From: Pyronema omphalodes
Lineage: Eukaryota > Ascomycota > Pezizomycetes > Pezizales > Pyronemataceae
Direction: 5' to 3'
Assembly (NCBI GenBank): GCA_024516155.1
Contig: JAJJXM010000006.1
Span: 186,001 to 250,000, forward strand
Length of the DNA: 64,000 nucleotides
The stretch's first letter is position 1, and each line of letters opens with the position of its first letter. Positions 16,141 through 28,320 of the stretch are shown here, piece by piece. A program made the position numbers and the translations under genes. The notes under the pieces were generated by a model, which had not been told where the DNA came from, did not search any database, and saw only the letters and a list, made by a program, of their open reading frames with translations.

Positions 16141-17200
16141 CACAAAATGACATAACATAGCATAACATAGCATAGCATAGCATAGCATATTTCCACCATC
16201 CGTGTCAATTCCTGCATTTCCTGTTTATGGTCTTTCTTTCTTTCTGCTGTTCCTGTTCCTGGCACACACACAACGGAGCTTCCTCCGCCGATGCAACGTG
16301 CAACGTGCGAGGTGCGAGGTCATTTCTATCAGCTATGGTATCATCAAAAGGTACCTGGTTACTTGTTAAAGGCACAACCAGCAGCTTGCTTGCTTGCTGC
16401 TTGTTGGTTGTGCAGCAGCACCAGCAACAGGCCACACTTGCTTTTTTCGCCAATACCGCTAATTGTGTTGGCATTACATGTTACATGCTACATGCTACAT
16501 ATGATTTGGAGCCATACATGAAGCGTGTTCACTGTATTTTTATAGTCGTATCGGCAGCTCAGCTGAACCTACATATGATTTTTCGAAGCTTTGGAGCTGT
16601 GAACTTCAACAGCTGGAGAACTACATACATACGGTGTAGAAGAGGCCAGTACAGAAGCCAGAATAGAAGCCAGGACAGAAGCCAGAAAATAAGCCAGGAA
16701 ACCAGCCAGGCACGTTATAGGTCCTACAGATCTATCTACAGTATCTACAATACCGTTATGGATTATTATAGCCACCAGCACTAGCACCAGCACATGGATT
16801 TGATGTGATGATGATGTGGTGATGGAATGATGGAGGTGATGATGTGGTGATGATGGAGCTTCTGGAACGGCTGAATGATGGATGAAGGATGAAGGAATGA
16901 TGAGATATCGACAGCTAAAGCCAAACCAATAACAAAGCCAAAGTTAAACCAAAGCATCCTATGCTATCCTATCCTCTTCTATCCTATCCAATACGATACG
17001 ATACGATACGATACCAACATCCAAATAATCCCACATCTTAAAGTCAATATCTCAAAGTCAATATCTCAAATCCTAGATCTCAGTAAGTAAGTAAGTTACT
17101 GGAGAGTTTTAAAAAAAAATTATATCTTACAGTAAAAATCTCAAAACCTAGATCTCAGTAAATAATTGGAGAGTTTTAAAAAAAAATCATATCTTACAGT
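16080..17200. repeat. Cluster of short tandem repeats
   Basis: Several simple repeats follow each other: TTGC/TTGCT around 16098, CATAG/CATAACATAG pentamers around 16148-16190, GATG-rich text at 16800-16910, ATACG pentamers near 16990-17012, and a duplicated segment with AAACCTAGATCTCAGTAA followed by GAGAGTTTTAAAAAAAA at about 17070-17205. No protein-coding signal stands out. Confidence 0.6.
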
Positions 17201-17317
17201 AATGCCATCATACAGCCAAGCTATCATAACCAGAAACCAGAAACTACACGAATCCTCAGGAATTCTCAAGTCAAACTATGCATACATGATACCGTCATAC
17301 CGTCATACCGCGATACG

Positions 17318-17357
17318 AACTGTGAACTGTGAACTGTGAACTGTGAACTGTGAACTG
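17318..17357. repeat. GAACTGT heptamer repeat
   Basis: Five to six tandem copies of a seven-base unit, GAACTGT, lie on the plus strand. The array is in intergenic DNA with no flanking gene. Confidence 0.85.
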
Positions 17358-17480
17358 TGGATACGAATTTCATTCCTTTCCCACTTTACTTTACTTTCAG
17401 TTTCCAATTTTCCATTTTTCATGTCTCATGTCTCATGTCGGTTTCTTTCCCATGTCATTTTATTTCCCCGTCACCATCGT

Positions 17481-17591
17481 CATCCCCATCCCCATCCCCA
17501 TCCCCATCCCCGTCCCCATCGTCATTATCGTCATTATCGCAGTCGCAGTCGCAGTCGTCGTTGTCGTCGCAGTCGCAGTCGCAGTCGCAGT
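17481..17591. repeat. Hexamer arrays CCCCAT and CAGTCG
   Basis: A CCCCAT array spans about 17481-17520 and is followed by CAGTCG/TCGTCG repeats at about 17539-17590. Open frames across the region translate to dipeptide-like runs (PSPS, TATA) on both strands. This is the signature of simple repeats rather than of a gene. Confidence 0.85.
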
Positions 17592-18189
17592 GATTTTTAA
17601 TCCAATTTCAATTGGCAGGTATACGATAACCTCTATTATGCTCATTGTGCTCACATCTCATCGCTATATTCAATCCATCCCCATAACCATCCCTGCCATC
17701 CCTGCCATCCCCGTATGTAGTTATCCCTGCACACACTGCCATCACCGTAGTTATCCCTGCCAATCAATCCCAGCTGCATAACCATACACGCTTTCTGCTT
17801 GCAGAAGTTGCAGATTTGCAGTTGCAGATGCAGTTACAGGCATCATGGTTGTAAGGTTGTACAGTTGGTCAAAAGGCTGATAGCGAGGCGGTCTTGTATG
17901 CTTGCTGGGGATGCGGGTCTGGTTGCTGGTTGCTGGGGTAACGGGGATGGGATGGGGATGGGACAGGGACGGGATGAGGACGGGGCGAAGTGCCGGCCGT
18001 CGTAGTCTTTATTTTTTACTTTTTTACGTTTGATTTTGTTTGATTTTTTTGTGAGGTGTTTAGCTACTGGGGTGTTTAGCTACTGAACTTCCCTGCAGAT
18101 AATTGAAGCAATAAGGAGGAAGATGGAGGAAGATGGTGAATCGTAGGTGTCGTCATATGGATGATACAGAGGTATGTTACAGGTATATT

Positions 18190-18430
18190 GGTAGGCGAAT
18201 AATAAGGAAGGGAGTAAGAAAAGAAGGAAAGAAGGAAGGGAGGGGATAAGGGAAGGGAATAAGGGAGTAAGGAAGGAAGGGAAGGGAATAAGGGAGTAAG
18301 GAAGGAAGAGAATAACATGTTTGGCACCAGCGAAATATGTATATGTAGCACCATAGCATCCTGTCACCCCATGCATCACCATAGCACCATAGCACCATAG
18401 CACCATAGCACCATAGCACCATAGCAGCGA
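18190..18430. repeat. Polypurine stretch followed by a 9-bp array (CATAGCACC)
   Basis: About 18195-18315 is almost entirely purine on the plus strand and contains a duplicated segment built from GGGAAGGGAATAAGGGAGTA. Roughly five tandem copies of the nonamer CATAGCACC follow at about 18375-18426. Open frames through it are repetitive and not credible proteins. Confidence 0.8.
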
Positions 18431-19057
18431 ACCATAACAGCGAACCAAAACCAGAACCATAGTAGCGGACCAAAACCAGAACTAGAAACAAATACAGAAA
18501 GACAGAAGAAAAGACAGAACCAAAGAAAGAGACAGAACCAAAACCAAAACCAAAACCAAAGGCAGCATCACAGGCAAAGGCAAAGTCCAGAAAAGCAGCA
18601 GCAGTAAGATACGTGAAGATATGACTGAGGATCAAAAATCATGGGGAACAATATCGTCATGCGGATCCCCGCTATGAGGTTGTGGATTAAAATTAGCAGG
18701 TTTCAATATGAATTTGAAATTTCTTGGCGATGGTGAAAAGTACATAGATATTTTGTGATATAGAGGAGACATAGGGTATACAGGAAATGGCTATATTTTA
18801 CACCGCTACATGATGGAGTTTAGTATTCATTTCTACAGTCTTGTTAGAAGAAAGGGGATATCGTGTAGAGCTAGCTGTTTGATAGAGGATATTATTTCAG
18901 ACTTTTCAGTACACCGCGTCTTCGGCTATTAGATGTGTATTGTGATAACCCAGGGGTTTTTGAGTAGGTAATCTGTGTCATTATTTGGAAATAATGATGA
19001 TAAGGATTCTCAGGTACATATATCTGCACATATGCACAAATATACGTATAGAGATCC

Positions 19058-19250
19058 TGCTGTTCCTCCTGTTCCTCCTGTTCCTCCTGTTCCTCCTCTT
19101 CTGTTCCTCCTGTTTGTTTGCATTCCTCCACCGTGAATATCACTCGCCATTCCCATCGTTCCTCCTGTGGTGATGTATATCACTTCTGTGTTGTCCGTGG
19201 TTTCTGTGTTGTCCGTGGTTTCTGTGTTGTCCGTATTTTCTGTGTTGTAC
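19058..19250. repeat. 9-bp TTCCTCCTG array and 17-bp array
   Basis: About five copies of TTCCTCCTG lie at 19060-19112. Four copies of a 17-base unit (TTCTGTGTTGTCCGTGG and variants) lie at about 19183-19250. Translations in all frames are repetitive. Confidence 0.85.
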
Positions 19251-20690
19251 ATGTATCCATATCTATATCCACATCTATATCAGCCTTATCATTACTATAT
19301 TATTATATCATTATTATTATATCATTATCATCAATAATGTCTCAGACGATTCTTCTAGATTCCTTATCTCAGCACGCAGCATCCAGCATCCAGCATCTAT
19401 CTTCTCCTGCAGCTTCCAGTTGGTGTTCACAATATGTTCGTAAATTTTCGCAACATGTTCGCAATCAAGATCTTTGTCTGTATACTCCGCGATTCTTCGC
19501 TGTCATGCATGTCAGCAGTTACCAGTTAACAGTTCGCAGTTCGCAGTCAGTAATTTCTCCTGTCAGACTAAGCTGTCAGACCAACACAGAAACATTCCGA
19601 TGACATAAGAAAAGTATGAATGTGAACAAGGTAGGGATAGGGATAGGGATAGGGATAGTTAAACGCGCGGGTAAAGATATGATTAGGAATGGATGCCTGG
19701 ATGGACTGAATTCGGGTATTGATGATGTTGCCAGTGATATATATGGTAGTAAATGGAGATTAGTGGAGGTTGGTGGGAATTAATGGAAATGAATGGTCGG
19801 ATGGCGCGCTTAAGTGGGTATACCTGCGACTACTTTGGTACTGTGGTGACTGTGGTATGTATGATGCATCGGTATGCATGCCATCGTCGTGAATCATATG
19901 ATGGAATTTTAGACCGTGGAGAAACGGTAAACCTAAATTTAAGGTTCTATTTGTAACATATTTCCGTACATCATTACAGCGTTATCGAAAAACAGGATCC
20001 AACAAACGAGTAGGTTAACAGGTTCATGGGGTTGTTTTGAAGATATGAATATGAAAACTATATATATATGCGCAGAACTTCATCCATAGATTTTTTTTCC
20101 CCAGTGTTACATAGCATAGGCAGAACCGCAGTGTAAGGTACCATATATATAAGCTACACCGTTGATAATGGTATCTCCTCTCCATCTTCGTGAAAGTAAT
20201 ACATACATCTGATATCTCCCCATACCATACGCCATACCATATCCCAAACGAAATGTATAATCAGAAGTCATTCTCGAGCTCTACTGTTTTTGCTTCATTA
20301 TTCACTGGTTTTATATTCACTGATACACCTTCTTCACCAATTCCATACTTTTTTTTTGATTTGATTTTCTTGAACGTTCCCAACCTTAAGGTTATGACGT
20401 ATGCTACAGTCTGACTGCATTTCGAGGTACCGATTCCATACTTTCCCATAGCAGTAGTCACCTCTTTACAGCTGAGCTGATTCATATTACTACTCCAATT
20501 AAAGTACTACTATATATAATCACAAAAAAGGTATAAGATAATATCGATACCAACACGGTGCCTAGATATGAAAACTTCATATATCCACTTATCAATCTAT
20601 CTATCTATAGATCATTAATAGTCGGTTGTCATTTGTCACGTGATACGAGGAAAAGAAGAAAGGAAGAAATGAACAAATGAACAAACGAAT
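19251..20690. other. Intergenic, no gene seen
   Basis: The stretch is AT-rich with scattered short repeats, including TATTAT text near 19300 and four GGGATA hexamers at about 19628-19653. No open frame here has a recognisable domain or exon partner. Confidence 0.5.
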
Positions 20691-20720
20691 AAACAAACAA
20701 ACAAACAAACAAACAAACAG
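20690..20720. repeat. AAAC tetranucleotide array
   Basis: About seven perfect copies of AAAC occur on the plus strand, ending in AGGGAAACG. It is an intergenic microsatellite. Confidence 0.85.
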
Positions 20721-20929
20721 GGAAACGAATTATCGGTGTAGATATCCACCATACATAATACGGGAAGATATGTGTTATACAGGATGCTGTAGATCCTCAT
20801 TCCATTACATAATCATTAAACCCTTCCAACAATCTACATTTAACCTCTAATCTTCAACCTTCAACCTCCAACATTGGCATCGGCGTTTGCAAATTGCGCG
20901 CATTATTTTCCCCCAGGGGTATGTGGTGG

Positions 20930-21200
20930 CGACATGGCCTAGGTAAACGAACAAACAGAAATTTGAAATTTGAAAGTTGAAAGATGAAAGTTGAAACAAG
21001 CCTTGTACCTACAACCTACAAGGCGACGCTTATTTAGCCCTTGCGATACTCTTAGCAAGCTTGGCAATCTGGCAATCTGGCAAGCTTTTAAGCTGGCAAG
21101 TTCAAAGTTCAAACACAAACATCAAAGGTGGTAGCCTAGGACCCAGGTAAACGAACGGAAACAAGCCCACAAGCCCACAAGGCAACGGTTAACCGTTAAC
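20930..21200. repeat. Short diverged direct duplication, spacing about 200 bp
   Basis: CCTAGGTAAACGAAC...AAACAAGCC...ACAAGGCGACG near 20937-21030 is echoed by CCTAGGACCCAGGTAAACGAACGGAAACAAGCC...ACAAGGCAACGG at about 21134-21188. Inverted TTAACC/GGTTAA text (GGTTAACCGTTAACC) follows. No coding function is visible. Confidence 0.5.
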
Positions 21201-21239
21201 CATTAACGCTTAGCCTACCATCATAGCTTCAAAAGCGAC

Positions 21240-21690
21240 TCTTGGCATTTCGGTAAGTTGGTTACTAAGTGGATTTCGCAGCGCGCTATCGCGAGGCGGC
21301 TAACGCTTTGAACTCTAGAATGACTGACTAGCGTAATCTGAAGTTCCCCTCTCCGCTAACGCGAGGACAAATCCCCGCGCCACTAAACGGCGCGGGCTCC
21401 ATTTAGTGACCCAAAAAAAGTATAGCATAGACCGTGGTGACGCGCTATGGTCCGCTGCTTCTGCGCGCTAGCATACCGCTCTTGCTCTCGCCGAATTTTC
21501 ACCCGCACAAACTTCGCAGAACACCCCTCCCGCACACTGCGAAAATTATGGCTAATGTGCGCCAAGAGCTTGAAATTATCTTTTAGTGACGCTAGGCGAA
21601 CTCCCTCTACTGGCAAGTTAAGAAAGTTTCAGTGGCGGGCCATACTGGAACATCCTTTTGGCATCGTGGTGCGTATCGTTCCTTAAATCA
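21240..21690. other. CpG-rich islet with a perfect 8-bp hairpin
   Basis: This segment is richer in GC and CpG than its surroundings. At 21374-21396 the sequence CCCGCGCC, a 7-base loop and GGCGCGGG form a perfect inverted repeat. GCTAACGC(GAG) text recurs near 21300 and 21355. A 77-codon minus-strand frame (21383-21616) overlaps it but shows no recognised domain. It may be a remnant of an inserted element. Confidence 0.4.
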
Positions 21691-21712
21691 CTATGTATGG
21701 TGTCATAACCCT

Positions 21713-21730
21713 CCCCCCCCCCCCCCCCCC
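21713..21730. repeat. Poly-C run, 18 bases
   Basis: Eighteen C in a row are followed by T and five more C, at the right-hand edge of the CpG-rich islet. It belongs to the set of long G/C runs in this window. Confidence 0.9.
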
Positions 21731-22139
21731 TCCCCCTATTCGCTCATCCTCGCTACATATGTACTTCTAAACTAAACATCCAACCAAGCTTCCCAAGCTA
21801 AGCTAAACAAACAACCGAAAACCACCCAACCCACCAACCCAGCAAAAAAAATCTTGTTTCCCAACTCCTAACATCCCTAACTCCCAACTTCCTATGTAAC
21901 AACTTCCCAACTTCGCGTATTTAGCGCACAACTGTAAACATCAGCCACAGGATCTAAACAACAGACCATCATGGAGCTTATTTCACGCACGTGGTCTTGG
22001 CGTGTCAGGGGTTGGCGTCGCGCTTATACCATGCCATATTCCACCTGCGAAAAGTTAAAAGTTAAAAGTTAGCTAGCAGGATTTGAGGATTTGAGGATAG
22101 AGCTGCTGTGGTGTAGAAATACGAGATGGCTGGAAAGAG

Positions 22140-22480
22140 TACAGAATATGGATGGATATGGATAGAGATGGATAGAGATGGATATGGATAGAGATGGATA
22201 TGTACCAACCTTATGACGTAGAGGGGGTTCATGGAGGTGGAAGGTAATTGGAGGTTGGAGATTGGAAGATGATTGGAGGTTGGAGGTTGGAAGCCGCAAG
22301 GTCATTGGCGGATCAGGTTGAGGGGTGGACCTTGGCGGTTGTTGCTGTGCGTGTAGGGGCGGAAGAGTAGGAGTGTAGATGCGCAGGAGTGTAGAAGCAC
22401 AAGAAGCACAAGAAGCACAAGAAGCACAAGAAGCATAGAAGCACAAGAAGCATAGAAGCACAAAAGCATAGAAGCACAGG
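22140..22480. repeat. GGATAGAGAT repeats and a 9-bp AAGAAGCAC array
   Basis: Alternating GGATAT/GGATAGAGAT units lie at about 22148-22204. GGAGGTTGGA-type repeats lie at 22240-22290. About eight imperfect copies of the nonamer AAGAAGCAC lie at 22392-22478. Minus-strand frames read as repeated Cys-Ala-Ser, typical of a minisatellite. Confidence 0.8.
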
Positions 22481-22489
22481 AGGAATATG

Positions 22490-24866
22490 ATGACCTTGTT
22501 AATGGGCCATTAATTCTAAGAGCACATATTTTGCTAGGTACATAGCTCCGTAGGTACATAGATGTAACAATTCACGGCGACAAATAATATCAACCAGTTA
22601 CATAATTCATTCTCAGTAGCTGTATCTTAGAACACTGGAGGCTTATAGATAGATGTGCTACGGTATGTAGAATCTAGAGACACATCAATTCATCACAATG
22701 TACCTGAAGCCGAAGGCTGAAGCTGGAGCTGAAGCTGAAGTTTTCAGGCGGAATGCGCATTTCTCAATGCACAAGGCTATAACTGCCGACTTTATGAAGT
22801 TCTACAGATCAGATCAAGGCATCGGAGTTGGTATTGATATGGAGAATACCTGTGGATTATAAGGTAAACTGGTGAGTGATGTAATTGGTTATTGTTTTGT
22901 CATGTGCGACGGTTGTGTCATGTTTGGAAGATTGAGGAGGAATAAGGTAATCCAGCATCAGGATGGATTTGGAGGATGGATTTAGGAAGAGGATGGAAGT
23001 TGGTTCTTCTTTCTGATTGGATTGGATGTGTACTGCGAAGTACCACCAATATTGTTGGTTTGAGGTTTCGCTGCTGGATAGTTATTGCTATGTATGAGGA
23101 ATAATATTGTTGTTATGATAACTGTGAAATTGCTTCTTATTCATGCTACATGCATAACTATCTCGTGTTACTCAGGCTTTAAACTTCTAGATTCGTTCTT
23201 ACATAGTGGATATAGGTACCTTTAGTCAAAATGCGACTTACAATAACCAAATATCCAATTCGTTATCAAAGAAAAGCATACATGAAGAATCAACGAATAC
23301 GCTTAACTGTAATCATACTCTCGGCAATTGATAAAATACATTTCAATATATACACTTCCTTGTAATATTGCATCTTACCCCAGCATGCGCAGCCTTATAA
23401 TAATATAACCAAAGTTACACATTCTCCGCATCCATCATGCTATATACCTACATGGCAAGGATTTTGTTATTTTTACAAGATGAAATTCGGACGAAAACAA
23501 CCCATTGCATAAAGAACTTCTGTAGTCGGCCGTGAAACTTACGTGACGGAATCTGTGGAGTACATATGGCAGTTAATTTAAACTTGGATATATATATATA
23601 TATTTAATTAAAAAAAAGTAAATATGTCCGTTTCTGTGGATGTTAGAATAATAAGAAATAATATTAAAGTGCCGGATTTGTAATGACATACAGGGAAAGA
23701 TATATCGGAGATGAACGAAATATATATAAGGCGTGATTTGTTTCAAGGCTTTCCTGTAAGAGAGGTAATGCATAACTATTCCGGAATCCCAATCGTACGG
23801 TGATTGGACCTTTTTTTTATTGATTATGGCATCGGTGAACGCTGTGTTGAGTGATAGAACTGACGTGTTGGATTGATTCATAGTTCATCATTCATTGTTT
23901 TGTTTTTGTTTTTTTGTTCTTTTGTTTCGTGGCCTTCGTAGCCTTACTAGCCCGCGACCGTGCCCCGTGCCCGCCTTCCCCGCAACATATCCCCCGTACA
24001 TAACAAACCCGCGCGCATCCCCCGCATTGTAGTATACCGCCCATAGCGTGCATCGTTTAATAAAAAAACAAATAACATTTAGAACGCGGGGTTCCATTTC
24101 ATCATTAATACCTTATGTTCTGTTCTTCCAAGACGTCTGTACATATGATTAGTGAACCAAGACCGCGCGTCTACCCAGAGATTTAGGTAACTTTAACTCA
24201 ACTCACACAGTAGATCTGATGTCTAGATATCCAATAGAGAGACGATAAAATTTCCGCCAAGTAATTGTCAATACCAAAATAGAGGAAAAAAGCAGTAAGG
24301 GACGTTGATTTAAGCTTAACTGCACACTAGGATTATTAAAAGGACAAGGTGTACGCGTCCTTTTGAATACAGTCGTACTGACAGCTTCCTACTTTGTTGA
24401 TCTTCTAGAGATTCCATGGGTTTGTTGAATGATTTTTGATCGGAAATTGGATCGAAAAACATAGATCTTGCATATGGCTTGCAGGTCGCTTGGGAGTAAT
24501 CGTACAGATATCGTATAGATTGAGATAAGCTATGCGTGATTACGCGGCCTCTGTAGCTGCCTAGTCACTTGTTTACTGGTTACGGAATTGTCTGTGTCTT
24601 TTGGTTCTTCTCCTGGATTCTATGTCTTCTGCTTCTTCTTCTGGATTCTGTGTCTTCTGGTTCTTCTCCTGGATTCTATGCTCCGCGTACCGAATCTGAT
24701 TGACACCTTTTTTTCATCTATTTCACCACGCTTTCGCCATGCTTCAACCCAATTTCTCCACCTTCGGACTTGACTTGACGACACCGCATCGAATCTTCTT
24801 CGAATCTACCTTTTACTCCCACGATCCGCCCATAGCAACAATGAATTTACGAACCAGCAACGATCA
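22490..24866. other. Intergenic, no gene seen
   Basis: AT-rich sequence with TATATA text near 23590 and short open frames that do not resemble known proteins. A directly repeated TTCTTCTCCTGGATTCTATG-like text occurs at about 24605-24680, with three related copies. Confidence 0.5.
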
Positions 24867-25403
24867 ATGAAGAGCTATCAACGAGAAGCTAGGAATCAGC
24901 ATCCATCATCCACAATCCCGAGTCCTGGCCATACCAACCCGTCGCGTATAATCCACCATGACGTTTCGAGTTCCCAATTATTCCGTCGCCACGATACAAA
25001 ACGACCACAGTTACTATCGGACATAAGACTAGACAAACACGGGTCTGGGTACGAGGTGGGAAATATTACTGTGGATAACAGAGACGGATCTTTCTACACA
25101 TGCTACAGTTATTCGGTCCGTACACAAAATAAACGGAAGACTCCTGATGTTTGGTTGGGGAATTACTACACGATGATGACAACAAAAGAGCCTGAGGGAA
25201 CACATAGCAGCAATCATAGCAGTAGATATTTTTTAACAGCTAAGATCCGGTGCTCGATGCTCGGTGCTCGGTGCAACTCTATACCTAAAGTCTCAACTCT
25301 CTACAGCAGTACACCACATGGAGTTATCATTCTCAACTCACCTACAAGACTCGAGCAACAAATCAACGACCGGAGACAGCGGAATAGCCATAATCACGAT
25401 TAG
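24867..25403 (+). CDS. Possible hypothetical protein (178-codon ORF)
   Basis: An ATG-initiated frame of 178 codons is rich in Ser, Arg, Asn and Thr, with no hydrophobic core, signal peptide or recognisable motif. A second ATG frame of 87 codons lies 98 bp downstream (25501-25764) in another frame. I found no convincing intron joining the two. At this base composition a frame of this length can occur by chance, so the call is weak. Confidence 0.2.
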   Translation: MKSYQREARNQHPSSTIPSPGHTNPSRIIHHDVSSSQLFRRHDTKRPQLLSDIRLDKHGSGYEVGNITVDNRDGSFYTCYSYSVRTQNKRKTPDVWLGNYYTMMTTKEPEGTHSSNHSSRYFLTAKIRCSMLGARCNSIPKVSTLYSSTPHGVIILNSPTRLEQQINDRRQRNSHNHD

Positions 25404-27370
25404 ACTGCATTGAAGGAGAAGGAATGAATTACATACTAACAAACAGAGCTCATTATCCATGGCATGATTAGCCAAAACACAATACCGATACCCACGTTTC
25501 ATGACTTATCCCAACCATTTCCGCCGTCGATACCAAGTATCTATACCAAGCCGCAATACCAAGGTCTACAGCGTCTCCACTAAGATCATCAAGTTGAACA
25601 TCACCAATCTCCAGCTACACAAAGTCTCGCTTAAAGTCCCGCTCACGTACGAACAATATGCACTCCACCATTTGTATCCAGCGCAGATCCCGTTTCTAGA
25701 AATCGAAACCGAAAAGGACATCACAAAAACGCTAAAAACAGCTTTCGAACATGATGTTGCATGACATATCTTCGGCATTACGTTCTTCGGTTTCCGTGGT
25801 TCCTTGTTCATGAGGGGTACGTTAGGGATAGGCAGTGGTTGTTGGTTATGAGGGATAACTAAATAGGATATATGGGACTTGGGATTGATCGGACTTGAAC
25901 TACTGGGATCTGGGATCTGGAACTGATGGGATCTGGGGTTGATTAATGCCTTGATGCTACTGATTATATCACAGGATGCTACTACTGGGAATAAAAGCTG
26001 AATCTAGTTAAGATATTGTTCACCTGGAATGCTAGTATGCTACGAACTGATGAGAACTTGAAGGCCCTGCATCTATCTATCCTAAATGATTTTGTTCAAA
26101 TATTGATGTCACAATATCCACCTGAGACTTGTCGGAGCAGTCCAAGATTAATACTGATTTATAGATATCTTTGGATTGGAGAAGAAGTAGAGTACTAACT
26201 CATAGACTGTCGGAAAGGGGCTCTGGTATCACTAAACCAGGCTTAATAAACGATAACCTATAGCCCTGCAGATAGTATCTGGAGACACACAATTAAAGCC
26301 GAGAATCGGAATCGGAACTTAACACGACAACAAGTACCTCAACCACTCAATCCGGTGACAGTGTTAGGTGGTGTTATTTTTTATAGGATCATAAATAATA
26401 TGTACGCTAATCGAGGTCTGGAAGATCTATGAAAGATAAAGAAAACAAAATACCATTCTCGTGGTCTAAACAAGCTCTTGAAGCTCCCTGGTCTCTGTCG
26501 TACAAAACGGGGGAGGGGGGTGAAGGATGAATATGAAACCCGTTACCTACCAAATAAAAAGAGCAAAGCCATAGTTTTCCACGACTTCACATCCAATGGA
26601 ATTAAATGGCAGCTCCATAAACACCTCATCATTCATAAATACTGCCCATATCTATATCTCCAAAGAAAGAACCTCCAGAAATACATCAATAATCCCATAT
26701 AGTGAATTAGGAAGACGAATTTCAATCGTGAATACACTACTCCTATGGCTTGCTTGTAGAATTGAGATATTTTTTTTTTCGAGGGATAATGGCCCCTAAC
26801 CAGCGCCTTCACGCCCTAGTGTACCCGCTGGATGGCTATACGTATCTGCGAGTCTATTGTTTTCCCAAGAGCCATGCCACTAGAAGATTTAGAACCCTTT
26901 TCTTTTGATCCCTACAATATTTGCCGGACGATAACTATGGGAATACCTCTTCCATACGTTTGAGGATTTTCCATAGCACCCTGTAGTGCGTTGATATACA
27001 AATTCCTCACTCCTTTCTGGCCCTCCCGGCACTCTCTCTGTGATTCATCCCATAGTAATTTGGTCAAGTATTACAGTCTTAATGACAACTGATATTGGCC
27101 AAGTACACCCAAGCGTCAATAAATAAAAGGTTGTGTTTGCCTTATTGCTTTCAAATGACTAGTGATATTTCATGAAGTACCGATGTTACGGTCACGTGGG
27201 TTGATACGGATTGGGTTTGAATTCGAATACTTTTACTATCGTGCCTTGTTGATTGCGAAAGGAATTTGGAATGTGCTTTTCTGATGTTTTTGCTGGTTGA
27301 TTTAGGGGCTTGGTGATCAGCTCTTTGGTACCTTTTTTTTTTTTAGATCTTCGGAATCGCTCAATATATA

Positions 27371-27388
27371 CCCCCCCCCCCCCCCCCC
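27371..27388. repeat. Poly-C run, 18 bases
   Basis: An uninterrupted C run sits next to TATATA text in intergenic DNA, about 220 bp from a 9-bp minisatellite. Confidence 0.9.
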
Positions 27389-27608
27389 ACATCCCTGGCA
27401 CTGTCCTGCGGATTTTCTAGACTTAAATATCGATATGAATTCTGATACAACCTTCTCTTGCACTCTACTACGGCCTATCATCAGATTACCCAATCCTCGA
27501 GGTCTCCTGATGCTTTCAAAATTAATTAAAAGGACTGTGGATAGAACACCTTCCGTAAGATGGCGGGGTTGATGGAGGTGGCGGATTTTCGGGGTTGAGT
27601 AATGAGGC

Positions 27609-27689
27609 GATGGGGTTGATGGGGTTGATGGGGTTGATGGGGTTGATGGGGTTGATGGGGTTGATGGGGTTGATGGGGTTGATGGGGAA
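27609..27689. repeat. 9-bp minisatellite TTGATGGGG
   Basis: About nine near-perfect copies of the nonamer TTGATGGGG lie on the plus strand. The minus-strand translation is a repeated Ser-Thr-Pro run, which I treat as an artefact of the repeat. Confidence 0.92.
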
Positions 27690-28320
27690 TGGTACAGTTT
27701 TAGATAGTGGGACGGTGTATAGCGGGAATGGAATGACTGAGAAGGTATAAATGGTGGTGAGGGGAAAGTAAGGGGAGAAAAGATGGAGACCGTACAGATG
27801 GAAACCAAAATAGGAACTTGTGGAAACGGAGCAGAACGGGAAGTGCTAGAACAAAGAAAGAAATTTTTCAGGTGACAGAGGGTGTGAAATTTGAAGGACG
27901 AACAGACAGTATTAGCCCCGATTAATGAGAGCTATAACTGTATTTTCAATTAATTCAAAAATTTCGTTTTGTATCAAATTATGTCGTAGGCTAGCTTATC
28001 CGTTGTTTAGGAATGTCTTAGGGCTGAATGGACATGTGCCATCGCGTTACACTGGAACAAAGAAAGCTGCAAGGCGCGTGTCTCCACATCCACGTCGATC
28101 CCCCGCACCGCACCTTGCGACCGTGCAAGCAAAAAGGTGTTTGCTTCCAACCGCCTTCCACTTCAATCCCTCGCAACACACCTTGAGACTGTTAAGGAAA
28201 CGATCCATAATTCTCCACTCCTCTATTTGCTTCGTTTATATCCAGCGAGGCCCGTAGCTGCGACGCTATAAGCTCACGATTCCTTCTATAGCTCCACCAG
28301 CTCCGAAGCTATCTACAGCT

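Larger units (their letters stand above)
25800..28320. other. Intergenic, including upstream region of the gene at 28321
   Basis: No convincing gene is present. It includes a run of 18 C at 27371-27388 and a 9-bp minisatellite at 27609-27689. The last 250 bases before 28321 are more GC-rich and pyrimidine-rich on the plus strand, as in many fungal promoters and leaders. Confidence 0.5.

Noticed and set aside
17350..19603. Several 80-160 codon frames on both strands
   Set aside because: They run through hexamer, nonamer and 17-mer arrays and translate to di- or tripeptide repeats.
19628..19653. GGGATA repeats as possible interstitial telomere sequence
   Set aside because: The unit is not TTAGGG, the array is only four copies, and similar hexamer arrays of other sequence are common here.
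27317..27808. 163-codon minus-strand frame with Ser-Thr-Pro repeats
   Set aside because: It is driven by the TTGATGGGG minisatellite and a poly-C run, with no conserved domain.
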